A stretch of DNA of 64,000 bases from Stella humosa (GTDB taxonomy: Bacteria; Pseudomonadota; Alphaproteobacteria; ATCC43930; Allostellaceae): assembly GCF_006738645.1 (NCBI RefSeq), contig NZ_AP019700.1, forward strand, positions 1,748,001 to 1,812,000. The letters are read 5' to 3'. The first letter of the stretch is position 1. Each line of letters starts with the position of its first letter. A model generated the notes under the pieces. The model did no database searches, was not told the origin of the DNA, and saw only the letters and a list, made by a program, of their open reading frames with translations. Of the stretch, positions 17,315 to 24,939 are shown piece by piece. Both the position numbers and the translations under genes were made by a program.

Positions 17315-17346
17315 AATCGGGTATAATCGGGTATGAAATCGGATAT
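17315..17346 (+). repeat. Three direct repeats AATCGGRTAT upstream of fic
   Basis: AATCGGGTAT occurs twice in exact tandem (17315-17324, 17325-17334) and a third time with one change, AATCGGATAT (17337-17346). The array ends 14 bases before the GTG start of the Fic gene. Its GGTATAAT segment also resembles a -10 box, so it may be both promoter and operator. Confidence 0.7.
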
Positions 17347-17360
17347 GCGGTAGCTTCGCC

Positions 17361-18428
17361 GTGCGCGAACCCCGGCTGCTAGGTCCGGAATTCGTCCAGC
17401 TCATCGCAGAGATCGACGAATTCAAGGGACGGTGGGAGGCGATCGGGAGGCTGTCGCCCGATCGCCTGGGCATGCTGCGAAAGGTGGCCACGATCGAGAG
17501 CGTCGCATCGTCGACGCGGATCGAAGGCGCGAGGCTCACCGACGCGCAGGTCGAGACGCTGCTGTCCAACCTTGAGATCCAGTCATTCGCCACGCGCGAC
17601 GAGCAGGAGGTCGCCGGCTATGCAGAGGCGATGGATCTGGTGTTCGAGGCCCATGCCGATCTGCGCCTGACCGAGAACCATATCCGCCAGTTGCACCAGA
17701 CCCTGCTGCGCCACAGCCGCAAGGACGAACGCCATCGGGGCGCGTACAAGACCCTATCCAACGACGTCGTCGCATTCGATGCCGACGGACGCGCGATCGG
17801 CGTGGTGTTCGCCACGGCGATGCCGTTCGACACGCCGCGCAAGATGGAAGAGCTGGTCGCCTGGACCCGCAAGGCAACGGCCGAGCAATCCCTCCATCCC
17901 CTCGTGGTGACGGCGGTCTTCATCGTCACCTTCCTGGCGATCCATCCATTCCAGGACGGCAATGGTCGCCTGTCGCGGATCCTCACGACTCTGCTGTTGC
18001 TGCGGGCCGGCTATGCCTATGTCCCGTACGCTTCGCTGGAGCGCGTGATCGAGGACAACAAGGATCACTACTACAAGGCCCTGCGCCGCACCCAGACGAC
18101 GCTCGACGGCGACCAGCCCGACTGGGAGCCCTGGATCGGCTTCTTCCTTCGCTGTCTGAAGCGGCAGAAGGATGGGCTGCTGCGCCGCCTGGAACGCGAG
18201 GCCGACCGGGACAGGCTGCCGGAGATCTCCCGCCTGATCCTGGCGGCGCTGGAGCAGACCGGACGACTGAGCATCGCCGAGCTGGAGGCCGTCATCGGCA
18301 CGAACCGCAATACGCTGAAGGTCCGCCTCCGCGAACTCGTGGCGGCCGGCCAGGTCCGCCGCCACGGCAAGGCGCGCGCCACCTGGTATGCCTTGCCGGG
18401 CCTGCCTTCCCCAGGTGGCGACGCCTGA
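17361..18428 (+). CDS. Fic-domain protein (probable AMP transferase) with winged-helix tail
   Basis: The 355-residue protein carries the Fic motif HPFQDGNGRLSR (His195) in the core domain and an N-terminal inhibitory-helix motif SSTRIEG (Ser51...Glu55-Gly56), which marks class II Fic proteins that autoinhibit. The C-terminal 90 residues contain a helix-turn-helix-like segment (LSIAELEAVIGTNRNTLKVRLREL). Fic enzymes usually transfer AMP to Ser, Thr or Tyr of a protein; the target is unknown. The start is a GTG. No separate antitoxin gene is adjacent, in agreement with the built-in inhibitory motif. The winged helix and the three repeats just upstream suggest self-repression, which is inference. 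Confidence 0.92.
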   Translation: MREPRLLGPEFVQLIAEIDEFKGRWEAIGRLSPDRLGMLRKVATIESVASSTRIEGARLTDAQVETLLSNLEIQSFATRDEQEVAGYAEAMDLVFEAHADLRLTENHIRQLHQTLLRHSRKDERHRGAYKTLSNDVVAFDADGRAIGVVFATAMPFDTPRKMEELVAWTRKATAEQSLHPLVVTAVFIVTFLAIHPFQDGNGRLSRILTTLLLLRAGYAYVPYASLERVIEDNKDHYYKALRRTQTTLDGDQPDWEPWIGFFLRCLKRQKDGLLRRLEREADRDRLPEISRLILAALEQTGRLSIAELEAVIGTNRNTLKVRLRELVAAGQVRRHGKARATWYALPGLPSPGGDA

Positions 18429-18440
18429 GCGGTGCCTGCG

Positions 18441-18846
18441 TCAGACCTGCTTGACCAGCGTCAGGCGATTGCGGCCGGCGTCGCGGCGGTAATCCTGGCG
18501 GTCGGTCATGCGGCGGATCATCTCGACGCCGAGGCCGCCGATCTCGCGCTCCATCAGGGGCTGGTTGGGGTCGGGCGGGGCACCGACAGGGGTCGAAGGC
18601 CGGGCCGTCGTCGACGATCTCGACCGTCACCGAGTCGCCGCTGCGCTCCATCGACAGCGTGCCGTCCGTGCCACCCTGGGCGTAGGCGTGGCGGACGACG
18701 TTGCTGGCGGCTTCCTCGACTACCAGCGACAGGTGGAATGCGGCGCCGTCGGCGACCCCTTCCTCGGCGCAGAATGTCTCGACGAATTCGGCGATCGACT
18801 GCAGATCTTCGAGGGATTTGCTGATTCTTATCGTTCGAGCGGGCAT
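18441..18846 (-). pseudogene. RsbW/SpoIIAB-like anti-sigma kinase, frame broken by one extra base
   Basis: The first part (MPARTIRISKSLEDL..., N box SLVVEEAASNVVRHAYA, G1 EIVDDGPAFDP) is a GHKL ATPase of the serine-kinase anti-sigma type. After FDP the frame is lost, but the neighbouring frame continues correctly with REIGGLGVEMIRRMTDRQDY and ends NRLTLVKQV. Removing one base within 18588-18592 (AGGGG on the plus strand) joins the halves into a normal 134-residue protein. It may be a sequencing error or true inactivation. It diverges from the STAS antagonist gene, its expected partner. Confidence 0.85.
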
Positions 18847-18914
18847 GCGCGCCTCATCTTTCGGATGCGCTATCGGGGGCGGCGCATCCGCTTCCGCGAA
18901 CCCGTCACTACCAG

Positions 18915-18920
18915 TATAGT
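18915..18920. promoter_or_regulatory. Possible divergent promoter of the anti-sigma/STAS pair
   Basis: TATAGT on the plus strand reads ACTATA on the minus strand, inside the near-palindrome CACTACCAGTATAGTG. Plus-strand TTCCGC lies 17 bases upstream as a weak -35; on the minus strand a TATACT overlaps the same bases. One site could serve both divergent genes. Confidence 0.35.
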
Positions 18921-18983
18921 GGCGCGGTACGCTTCTAGGGGGTAGCGGGGCATGACGCCACCGCGACAGGGGGATCATTGCCA

Positions 18984-19316
18984 ATGAACCTGCAGCAGGA
19001 AAGCCAAAACGGCGTTGTTATCGTCACGCCGAACGGCCGACTCGACATCAGCTCGGCCAAACTGGTCGAGGATTCGCTGATCGGCATCATCGAACGCGGC
19101 CATGTACGGCTCGTTCTCGACCTTTCGCAGCTCGACTACATCAGCAGTGCCGGGCTCCGCACGCTGCTCGTGGTGGCCAAGCGGGTGGAAGGGGCCAAGG
19201 GCAAGATCGGGCTGGCCGCGCTCAAGCCGAACGTCCGCGAAGTGCTCGAGGTCGGCGGTTTCGACCGGATCTTCGCCATCCATGCGGACCGTGCGGCGGC
19301 CCTGGCGGCCGTCTAG
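18984..19316 (+). CDS. STAS-domain anti-sigma factor antagonist
   Basis: The 110-residue protein is a single STAS domain (SpoIIAA/RsbV type): GRLDISSAKLVEDSL, then LVLDLSQLDYISSAGLRTLL, where the second Ser of ISSAGL is at the phosphorylation position. Unphosphorylated antagonists bind the anti-sigma kinase and free the sigma factor. The ATG at 18984 follows GGGGGATC. The divergent neighbour is the matching kinase, and the GPP34 gene follows 21 bases downstream. Confidence 0.92.
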   Translation: MNLQQESQNGVVIVTPNGRLDISSAKLVEDSLIGIIERGHVRLVLDLSQLDYISSAGLRTLLVVAKRVEGAKGKIGLAALKPNVREVLEVGGFDRIFAIHADRAAALAAV

Positions 19317-19337
19317 TCCCGTCCGAGGAGCAAGACG

Positions 19338-19985
19338 ATGCTGACCTTCGTAGAAGAAATCCTGCTGCTCATGCTGGACGACCAGGATGGTCGCCTGGTG
19401 GATCTGCCGCGTTCTGCCATGAACGGGGTGATCGCCGGGGCGGTCCTGATGGACCTCGCCATGCATGATCGCATCGACAGCGACCTGCAGGAACTGCGCG
19501 TCGTCAACAAGACGCCGACCGGCGACCCGTTGCTCGACGGCACGTTGGCCAGCCTGTCCGGTGCCGAGGGCCGCAGCAGCAGCGCCTGGGTTGAGGACGT
19601 CGCGCGCGATGCCGACGACCTGCGCGAGCGGGCGCTGGCCCGGCTCGTGTCGCGCGGCATTCTGCGCAAGGAGGAGGGGCGGTTCCTGTGGGTGTTCCAC
19701 ACCCGCCGCTATCCGATCATCGACGACCGCGAGCAGCGGGAAGTGAAGGCGCGCCTGCGCGAGCTGGTGCTGAGTAACGAGATCCCCGACCCGCGCGATG
19801 TCGTGCTGGTCTGCCTGGTCGAGGCGGCCGGGCTGTGGGACCTGTTGTTGACCGAGGCCGAACAGGACAAGGCCGCCGATCGCATCGCCCAGCTCCGCAA
19901 GATGGATCTGGTGGGCCAGGCGATGACCCAGGTCGTGCGCGACATCCAGGAGAGCATCGCCGTCGCCTCGACCATGGCGTGGTGA
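19338..19985 (+). CDS. GPP34 (GOLPH3/Vps74-like) family protein
   Basis: The 215-residue protein begins LTFVEEILLLMLDDQDGRLVD, the signature start of the GPP34 family, followed by GAVLMDLAMHDRI and, near the end, DLLLTEAEQDKAADRIAQL. In eukaryotes the family binds phosphatidylinositol-4-phosphate and retains Golgi enzymes; the bacterial role is unknown, though membrane-surface binding is plausible. GAGGAG precedes the ATG. It is probably co-transcribed with the STAS gene, linking it to partner-switching control. A perfect 17-bp hairpin follows. Confidence 0.88.
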   Translation: MLTFVEEILLLMLDDQDGRLVDLPRSAMNGVIAGAVLMDLAMHDRIDSDLQELRVVNKTPTGDPLLDGTLASLSGAEGRSSSAWVEDVARDADDLRERALARLVSRGILRKEEGRFLWVFHTRRYPIIDDREQREVKARLRELVLSNEIPDPRDVVLVCLVEAAGLWDLLLTEAEQDKAADRIAQLRKMDLVGQAMTQVVRDIQESIAVASTMAW

Positions 19986-20002
19986 TCGACTCCGACTGAA
20001 GC

Positions 20003-20043
20003 GCTGCGGCAGGGCGGTCTACCCTCGACCGCCCTGCCGCAGC
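20003..20043. terminator. 17-bp hairpin between convergent genes
   Basis: GCTGCGGCAGGGCGGTC and its exact complement GACCGCCCTGCCGCAGC flank a 7-base loop between the GPP34 stop and the convergent aminotransferase stop. There is no long T-run on either strand, but the stem is perfect and the position fits a shared bidirectional terminator. Confidence 0.75.
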
Positions 20044-20055
20044 ATTCAGCCAAGC

Positions 20056-21201
20056 CTACCGCTTCCAGGCCACCAGGCGCCGGGCGGCTTCAGCCATCGT
20101 CTCGGTGGCGCCGGCGAACGAGAAGCGCAGGGTGCGGTTGCCGCGCTCGGGATCGAAATCCACCCCGGGCGTCGCGGCGATGCCGACCTCCTCCAGCATC
20201 CGCCGGCAGAACAGCGTGCTGTCGTTGGTCAGGTGGGCCACGTCGGCATAGATGTAGAAAGCTCCGTCCGCCGGGGCCAGCCGGTCGAACCCGGCCTTCG
20301 GCAGTTCGTCCAGCAGCAGCGCCCGGTTGCGGGCATAGCGGGCGACGTTCTCCTCCAGCTCCGGCACGCAGTCGAAGGCCGCGATCGCGGCATGCTGCGA
20401 CAGGGTCGGGGGCGAGATGAACAGGTTCTGCGCTAGGCATTCGACGGCGCGCACCATGTCCGCCGGCACGATCATCCAGCCCAGGCGCCAGCCCGTCATC
20501 GAGAAATATTTCGAGAAGCTGTTGATGACGACCGCGTCCTGGTCGAAGGCCAGCGCCGTCACCCCGTCCACCCCGAAGGTGATGCCGTGATAGATCTCGT
20601 CCGACACCAGCCGCACGCCCTTTGCGCGGCACCAGCCGGCCAGTGCGGCCAGGTCGGCCGCCGCCAGCATGGTGCCGGTGGGGTTGGCCGGGCTGGCGAC
20701 GATCACGCCGTCCAGCGGCCCGGCGCGCTCCAGTAGGTCCGGGGTTGGCTGGAAGCCATGTTCCAGGTCGGCCGGCACCAGCACCGCCTCGATGCCGAGC
20801 GCGGTCAGGATGTTGCGATAGGCGGGGTAGCAGGGTGTGGCGAGCGCCACCCGATCGCCCGGCTCGAAGGCGGCGAGGAAGGCCAGAACGAACGCCCCCG
20901 ACGAGCCCGGCGTCAGGGCGATCCGCTCCACCGGCACGACGACGCCGTAGCGTAGCCGGTACCACTCGGCCAGGCGCTGGCGCAGGGCCTCCAGGCCGAA
21001 GGCGCCCGTATACCCCAGCACGTTGCCGGCCAGGGCTGCCTGGGCCGCGGCCAGCACGCCGCGCGGGGCGGGCGTGCTGGGCTGGCCGATCTCCATGTGC
21101 AGCACGTCATGGCCGGCAGCAGCCCGCTCCTCGGCGGCCCGCACGACGTCCATGACGATGAAGGGCGGGATGCGGCCCCGCCCGGCGACCTTGAGCGCCA
21201 T
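20056..21201 (-). CDS. Class I/II pyridoxal-phosphate aminotransferase
   Basis: The 381-residue protein has the fold type I features: HMEIGQPSTPAP near the N-terminus, SPANPTGTM, DEIYHGITF with the cofactor-binding Asp and Tyr, and the Schiff-base Lys in NSFSKYFSMTGWRLGW. A conserved Arg near the C-terminus lies in NRTLRFSFAG. The family covers aspartate and aromatic aminotransferases; the amino donor cannot be told from sequence. Its start lies 3 bases after the stop codon of the gamma-glutamyltransferase-like gene, so the two form an operon. Confidence 0.92.
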   Translation of the reverse strand: MALKVAGRGRIPPFIVMDVVRAAEERAAAGHDVLHMEIGQPSTPAPRGVLAAAQAALAGNVLGYTGAFGLEALRQRLAEWYRLRYGVVVPVERIALTPGSSGAFVLAFLAAFEPGDRVALATPCYPAYRNILTALGIEAVLVPADLEHGFQPTPDLLERAGPLDGVIVASPANPTGTMLAAADLAALAGWCRAKGVRLVSDEIYHGITFGVDGVTALAFDQDAVVINSFSKYFSMTGWRLGWMIVPADMVRAVECLAQNLFISPPTLSQHAAIAAFDCVPELEENVARYARNRALLLDELPKAGFDRLAPADGAFYIYADVAHLTNDSTLFCRRMLEEVGIAATPGVDFDPERGNRTLRFSFAGATETMAEAARRLVAWKR

Positions 21202-21204
21202 CGC

Positions 21205-22629
21205 CTACTGCCCCGGGAAGGCCGCGAGCCCGGCGCCGCGCGGATCGGCCCGCGTGCCGCACGTCTCCGACTTGCGCGGCGCGCCGGCCGGGCAGGCAAC
21301 GATGTTGGCACGGGCCGATCGCTGCGGCGACAGGCCGGTGAAGACCTGGTCCAGCGGCTGCTGGGCAATCAAGGACGCCGCCATCGCGCCGTTCAGGACG
21401 GACGGCGCGTCGCTGCCGCCGGCTGCCGCCGCGGCCAGGAAGAACTCGTTCACGTTGGTGTTGATCAGCATGGCGGCTGCCATCGTCCGGGCGACCGCGC
21501 CGTCGGTCGGGCCGGCCAGCAGGATGCCGGTGCCGCGGGCCGACCGGCCAAGGCCGAACGGCCGGCCCATGGCCAGCACGCATGCCACGGCCGAGCCTTC
21601 GCGATCGGTGACGACGAAACCCGTCGAGCCGTCGGCGGTGCCGGCATCGACAGGGCTCGCGTCGCGGGCCACCGCCGCACCGCCGCGGCGATATTCGCCG
21701 CCATCGGCCAGGCGACGCCACTGCTGGGCCGCCACCTCGCTGCCCGTGATCGGCGCCGGCAGCCAGTGCATCTCCTCGTCGGCGAAGCGGACCTTGGGCG
21801 GCACGGCCCAGGCGGGGATCGCCCGCCGCAGGTCGTCGGCCGAGATGGCCGCCCCGGAGAGGCGCGCCGCCTCGGAGAATTCCAGCGCGGAGCGGCCGGC
21901 ATGGAAGTCGCCGGGGCCGGTCGAGCGGATGCGCGTCAGGAAGGCGGCAAGCGCCACCTGGGTCAGGGTGGTGCCCTCGGCCAGGGGCGCCCGGCCGGGG
22001 CCGAGCAGGACGGCGGTCATCTCCGGGTCGCCGGCCAGGCGCTCGCCATGGCGGGCCAGATCGGCTGCCAGCGCGCGCGAGACCGGGTAGCCGAAGCGCG
22101 CGAAGCCCTCGGCCGCGGACAGGGTCTGCTCCCAGCGCAGCCGGCCATAGCGGGCATGCATGGCGAACAGGCCGCGCGCCATCATCGGCACGGCCGCCGG
22201 CAGCGGGCCGGTGGAAGCCGGGGCCACGGCCGGGAACAGCATCGCCTCGGTCTTCTTGGCGCGGGCGTCATGGACGAGGCAGGCACCGCCACCGCCGACG
22301 CCGGCGCGCGACGGCAGGGTGACGGCCAGCGTGAAGGCGGTGGCGACGGCCGCATCGACCGCGCTGCCGTTGTTGGCCAGCACGTCGCGGCCGGCCAGCG
22401 TCGCGCGCGGCTCGTCGGTGGCGACCGAGCCGAAATAGCCCGACACCGCGGCGACCGTGCCGATCGGCTCGTTGCTCTTGCCGCCGCCACAGGCGGACAG
22501 CGCCACGATGCCGCCGCAAACCAGCGCCAGCCTTCCGGCCTGTCCAAGGAACCCGTTGGATACAAGGAACCCGTTGGAGCGATCGCGGCCGCATTGACGG
22601 TGGCGGTCGCCGGCCTTAGCTAGATTCAT
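21205..22629 (-). CDS. Gamma-glutamyltransferase-like lipoprotein
   Basis: The 474-residue product has a lipobox ending LSAC (Cys47) after a long N-region, so it is probably a lipoprotein. The body resembles gamma-glutamyltransferase: GRDVLANNGSAVDAAVATAFTL, GVGGGGACLVHD, and the small-subunit start near GSTGFVVTDREGSAVA, where the Thr would be the autoprocessing nucleophile. The later GxGxxL segment GTGILLAGP is present. Length is shorter than the classical 550-580 residues. The start codon is only 18 bases from the divergent M48 protease start. The N-region contains a duplicated NGFL. Confidence 0.78.
   Translation of the reverse strand: MNLAKAGDRHRQCGRDRSNGFLVSNGFLGQAGRLALVCGGIVALSACGGGKSNEPIGTVAAVSGYFGSVATDEPRATLAGRDVLANNGSAVDAAVATAFTLAVTLPSRAGVGGGGACLVHDARAKKTEAMLFPAVAPASTGPLPAAVPMMARGLFAMHARYGRLRWEQTLSAAEGFARFGYPVSRALAADLARHGERLAGDPEMTAVLLGPGRAPLAEGTTLTQVALAAFLTRIRSTGPGDFHAGRSALEFSEAARLSGAAISADDLRRAIPAWAVPPKVRFADEEMHWLPAPITGSEVAAQQWRRLADGGEYRRGGAAVARDASPVDAGTADGSTGFVVTDREGSAVACVLAMGRPFGLGRSARGTGILLAGPTDGAVARTMAAAMLINTNVNEFFLAAAAAGGSDAPSVLNGAMAASLIAQQPLDQVFTGLSPQRSARANIVACPAGAPRKSETCGTRADPRGAGLAAFPGQ
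22545..22578. repeat. 18-bp tandem duplication inside the GGT-like gene
   Basis: CAAGGAACCCGTTGGA is present at 22545-22560 and again at 22563-22578, a period of exactly 18 bases. The insertion is in frame and duplicates six residues (SNGFLV/SNGFLG) in the N-region before the lipobox. Confidence 0.85.
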
Positions 22630-22647
22630 GGTGCCGGAGTCCTCTGC

Positions 22648-24039
22648 TTGATCTCGCGCTCGTCCATCCGCCGGCTCACCGCCGGGTTGATCGCGTGCCT
22701 GATGGCCATGGAGCCGGCCATGGCACAGAACCGGACCTCGCTCATCCGCGATGCGGAGATCGAGGCGACGGTGCGCGCCTACGCGGCACCCCTGTTCTCG
22801 GTCGCCAGCCTCGACCCGGACGCGGTGCAGGTCTACCTCGTGAACGACCAGCGCATCAACGCGTTCGTGGCCGGGGGGCAGCGGCTGTTCCTCAATACCG
22901 GCCTCATCCTCCAGGCCAAGACGCCCAACCAGCTCTCGGGCGTCATCGCGCACGAGACGGGGCACATTGCCGGCGGCCACCTGGCGCGCATCCAGGATGC
23001 GCTCTCGACCGCCACCACCACCGCGATTGTATCGATGCTGCTCGGTATCGCGGCCGCCGCCCTGGCGGGGGACGGCAAGGCCGCCGGTGCCGCCATCGTC
23101 GGCGGCACCTCGCTCGCCCAGCGCAACCTGCTCTACTACAACCGCGGGCAGGAATCGTCGGCCGATCAGGCGGGCTTCTCCTATCTTGAGCGCACCGGCC
23201 AGTCGGCCCGCGGCATGCTGGAGTTCTTCGAGATCCTGGAGCGCCAGGAACTGCTGGCGGCCATCCGCCAGGACCCCTACATGCGCAGCCACCCCTTGAC
23301 CCGTGAGCGGATGGACGCGGTGCGCGCCCATGTCCAGCGCTCGAAGTACAAGGATGCCGTCGACCCGCCGGAGCTGCTGCTGCGCCATGCGCGGATGCTG
23401 GCCAAGCTGCGCGGGTTCCTGCAATCGCCGTCGGAGACGCTGCGGCAGTATCCCCAGTCCGACCAGAGCATGCCGGCGCGCTACGCCCGTGCCATCGCCT
23501 ACTACCGCATTCCCGACCTGAAGCGCGCCCTGCCGGAGATCGACCGGCTGCTGGCGGACTTCCCCGCCGATCCCTTCTTCCACGAACTGAAGGGACAGGT
23601 GCTGTTCGAGAACAGCCGCGTGGCCGAGGCCGAGGCGCCCTATCGCGAGGCGCTGCGTCTGGCCCCGGGCGAGGCGCTGCTGCGCTACGGGCTGGCCCAG
23701 GTGCTGCTGGAGCGCAACGACCAGAGTGCGGCCACGGAGGCGCGGGCCTTGCTGAACGAGGCGGTTCGGCACGAGACGCGCAACCCCTCCTTCTGGCGGC
23801 TGCTGGCGATCGCCTATGGTCGGGAGGGCAATCTGGGCATGACCGCGCTGTCGCTGGCCGAGCAGGCCTCGGCATCGGGCAACCATCGGCGCACGGTCGA
23901 GCAGTCCAACCGGGCCTTGGGCATCCTGCCGCGCGGGTCGCCCGGCTGGCTGCGGGCCGACGACCTGCGCGACGAGGGCCGGCGCGGCGTGAAAAAGGAC
24001 CGCGAGGACGGCCGCGACCGGGACAAGGAGGAGGAGTAG
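22648..24039 (+). CDS. M48 zinc metalloprotease with TPR repeats (BepA-like)
   Basis: The 463-residue protein starts with a signal peptide (ends MEPAMAQ), carries the zinc motif HETGH (102-106) and third ligand Glu in ESSADQAGF, and continues with TPR-like helices in the C-terminal half (DLKRALPEIDRLLADFPADPF onward). This is the BepA/YfgC layout of periplasmic outer-membrane quality-control proteases. The start is a TTG at 22648: GGAG lies 8 bases upstream, and the next ATG would destroy the signal peptide. It is divergent from the GGT-like gene. Confidence 0.9.
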   Translation: MISRSSIRRLTAGLIACLMAMEPAMAQNRTSLIRDAEIEATVRAYAAPLFSVASLDPDAVQVYLVNDQRINAFVAGGQRLFLNTGLILQAKTPNQLSGVIAHETGHIAGGHLARIQDALSTATTTAIVSMLLGIAAAALAGDGKAAGAAIVGGTSLAQRNLLYYNRGQESSADQAGFSYLERTGQSARGMLEFFEILERQELLAAIRQDPYMRSHPLTRERMDAVRAHVQRSKYKDAVDPPELLLRHARMLAKLRGFLQSPSETLRQYPQSDQSMPARYARAIAYYRIPDLKRALPEIDRLLADFPADPFFHELKGQVLFENSRVAEAEAPYREALRLAPGEALLRYGLAQVLLERNDQSAATEARALLNEAVRHETRNPSFWRLLAIAYGREGNLGMTALSLAEQASASGNHRRTVEQSNRALGILPRGSPGWLRADDLRDEGRRGVKKDREDGRDRDKEEE

Positions 24040-24093
24040 CCGCCGCCTGAAATGTCGGATATGCCGGTGGCCGGCCACGCGAGGGGAACCGAC

Positions 24094-24825
24094 ATGCCAA
24101 GTTTCGAGCACCAGGGCGCCACCATCCGCTACGAGACCCATGGCGAGGGCTTCCCCATCCTGACCTTCGCGCCAGCGGGGCTGGTGTCGGTCATGGATGT
24201 GTGGCGGCAGGCGATGGCGCCGATCGACCCGACGGTCGAGTTCGCAGACGGCTACCGGGTCATCGCGATGGACCAGCGCAATGCCGGCGGCGGCTCGCAC
24301 GGGCCGATCACCGCCCAGGACGGCTGGGACACCTACACGGCCGACCATGTGGCGCTGCTGGACCATCTGGGGGTCGCGCGCTGCCACCTCTATGGCCAGT
24401 GCATCGGCGGCTCGTTCATCCTCAACATGCTGAAGCGTCATCCGGAGCGGGTCGCCGCCGCCGTCCTGGCCCAGCCGATCGGCCGCATCGACCCGGCCCT
24501 GCCGCCGCGCCCGGCCCGGTTCGATGCCTGGGCGGCCGCCCTGCAGAACCACCCGGAGGCGACACCGGACGTGCTGGCGGCCTTCTACCGCAACCTCTAC
24601 GAGGCGGGCTTCGTCTACTGCGCCGACCGGGCCTTCGTGGCGACGATCGCTGCCCCCTGCCTGGTGCTGTCCGGCATGGACGACATCCATCCGCGCGCGA
24701 TCTCCGAGGAGTTGGCGCGGCTGATCCCGGGCTGCGAACTGATCGACGAGTGGAAGTCCGGCCCGGCGCTGGATGCCGCCCGGCTGCGCGTGCGGGCCTT
24801 CCTCGACCGGCATACCCCCGCCTGA
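24094..24825 (+). CDS. Alpha/beta hydrolase with Cys in the nucleophile position
   Basis: The 243-residue protein has the hydrolase fold (ILTFAPAGLVSVMDVW; MDQRNAGGGSHG), but its nucleophile elbow reads G-Q-C-I-G-G with Cys103 where Ser is usual. A late acidic/His segment is LVLSGMDDIHPRAI. Cys nucleophiles are known in dienelactone hydrolases, but this sequence is not of that family's usual form. GAGGGGA before the ATG at 24094 sets the start. There is no signal peptide. Substrate unknown. Confidence 0.8.
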   Translation: MPSFEHQGATIRYETHGEGFPILTFAPAGLVSVMDVWRQAMAPIDPTVEFADGYRVIAMDQRNAGGGSHGPITAQDGWDTYTADHVALLDHLGVARCHLYGQCIGGSFILNMLKRHPERVAAAVLAQPIGRIDPALPPRPARFDAWAAALQNHPEATPDVLAAFYRNLYEAGFVYCADRAFVATIAAPCLVLSGMDDIHPRAISEELARLIPGCELIDEWKSGPALDAARLRVRAFLDRHTPA

Positions 24826-24939
24826 CGGCGCGGGTCGCCGCCGCCTGCGACCTCACGACGAATTCACCGCCGTGGGGCGCGGCTGGCGCTATGGTGGGCG
24901 CGATCTGGCGACCCCACCCTCGCAGGAGTCTATCCGCCG

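Noticed and set aside
21205-24813. A 1202-codon minus-strand frame that would fuse a leader to the GGT-like gene
   Set aside because: The upstream two thirds lie opposite the M48 protease and hydrolase genes and have no recognisable fold; the GGT-like part begins at 22629.
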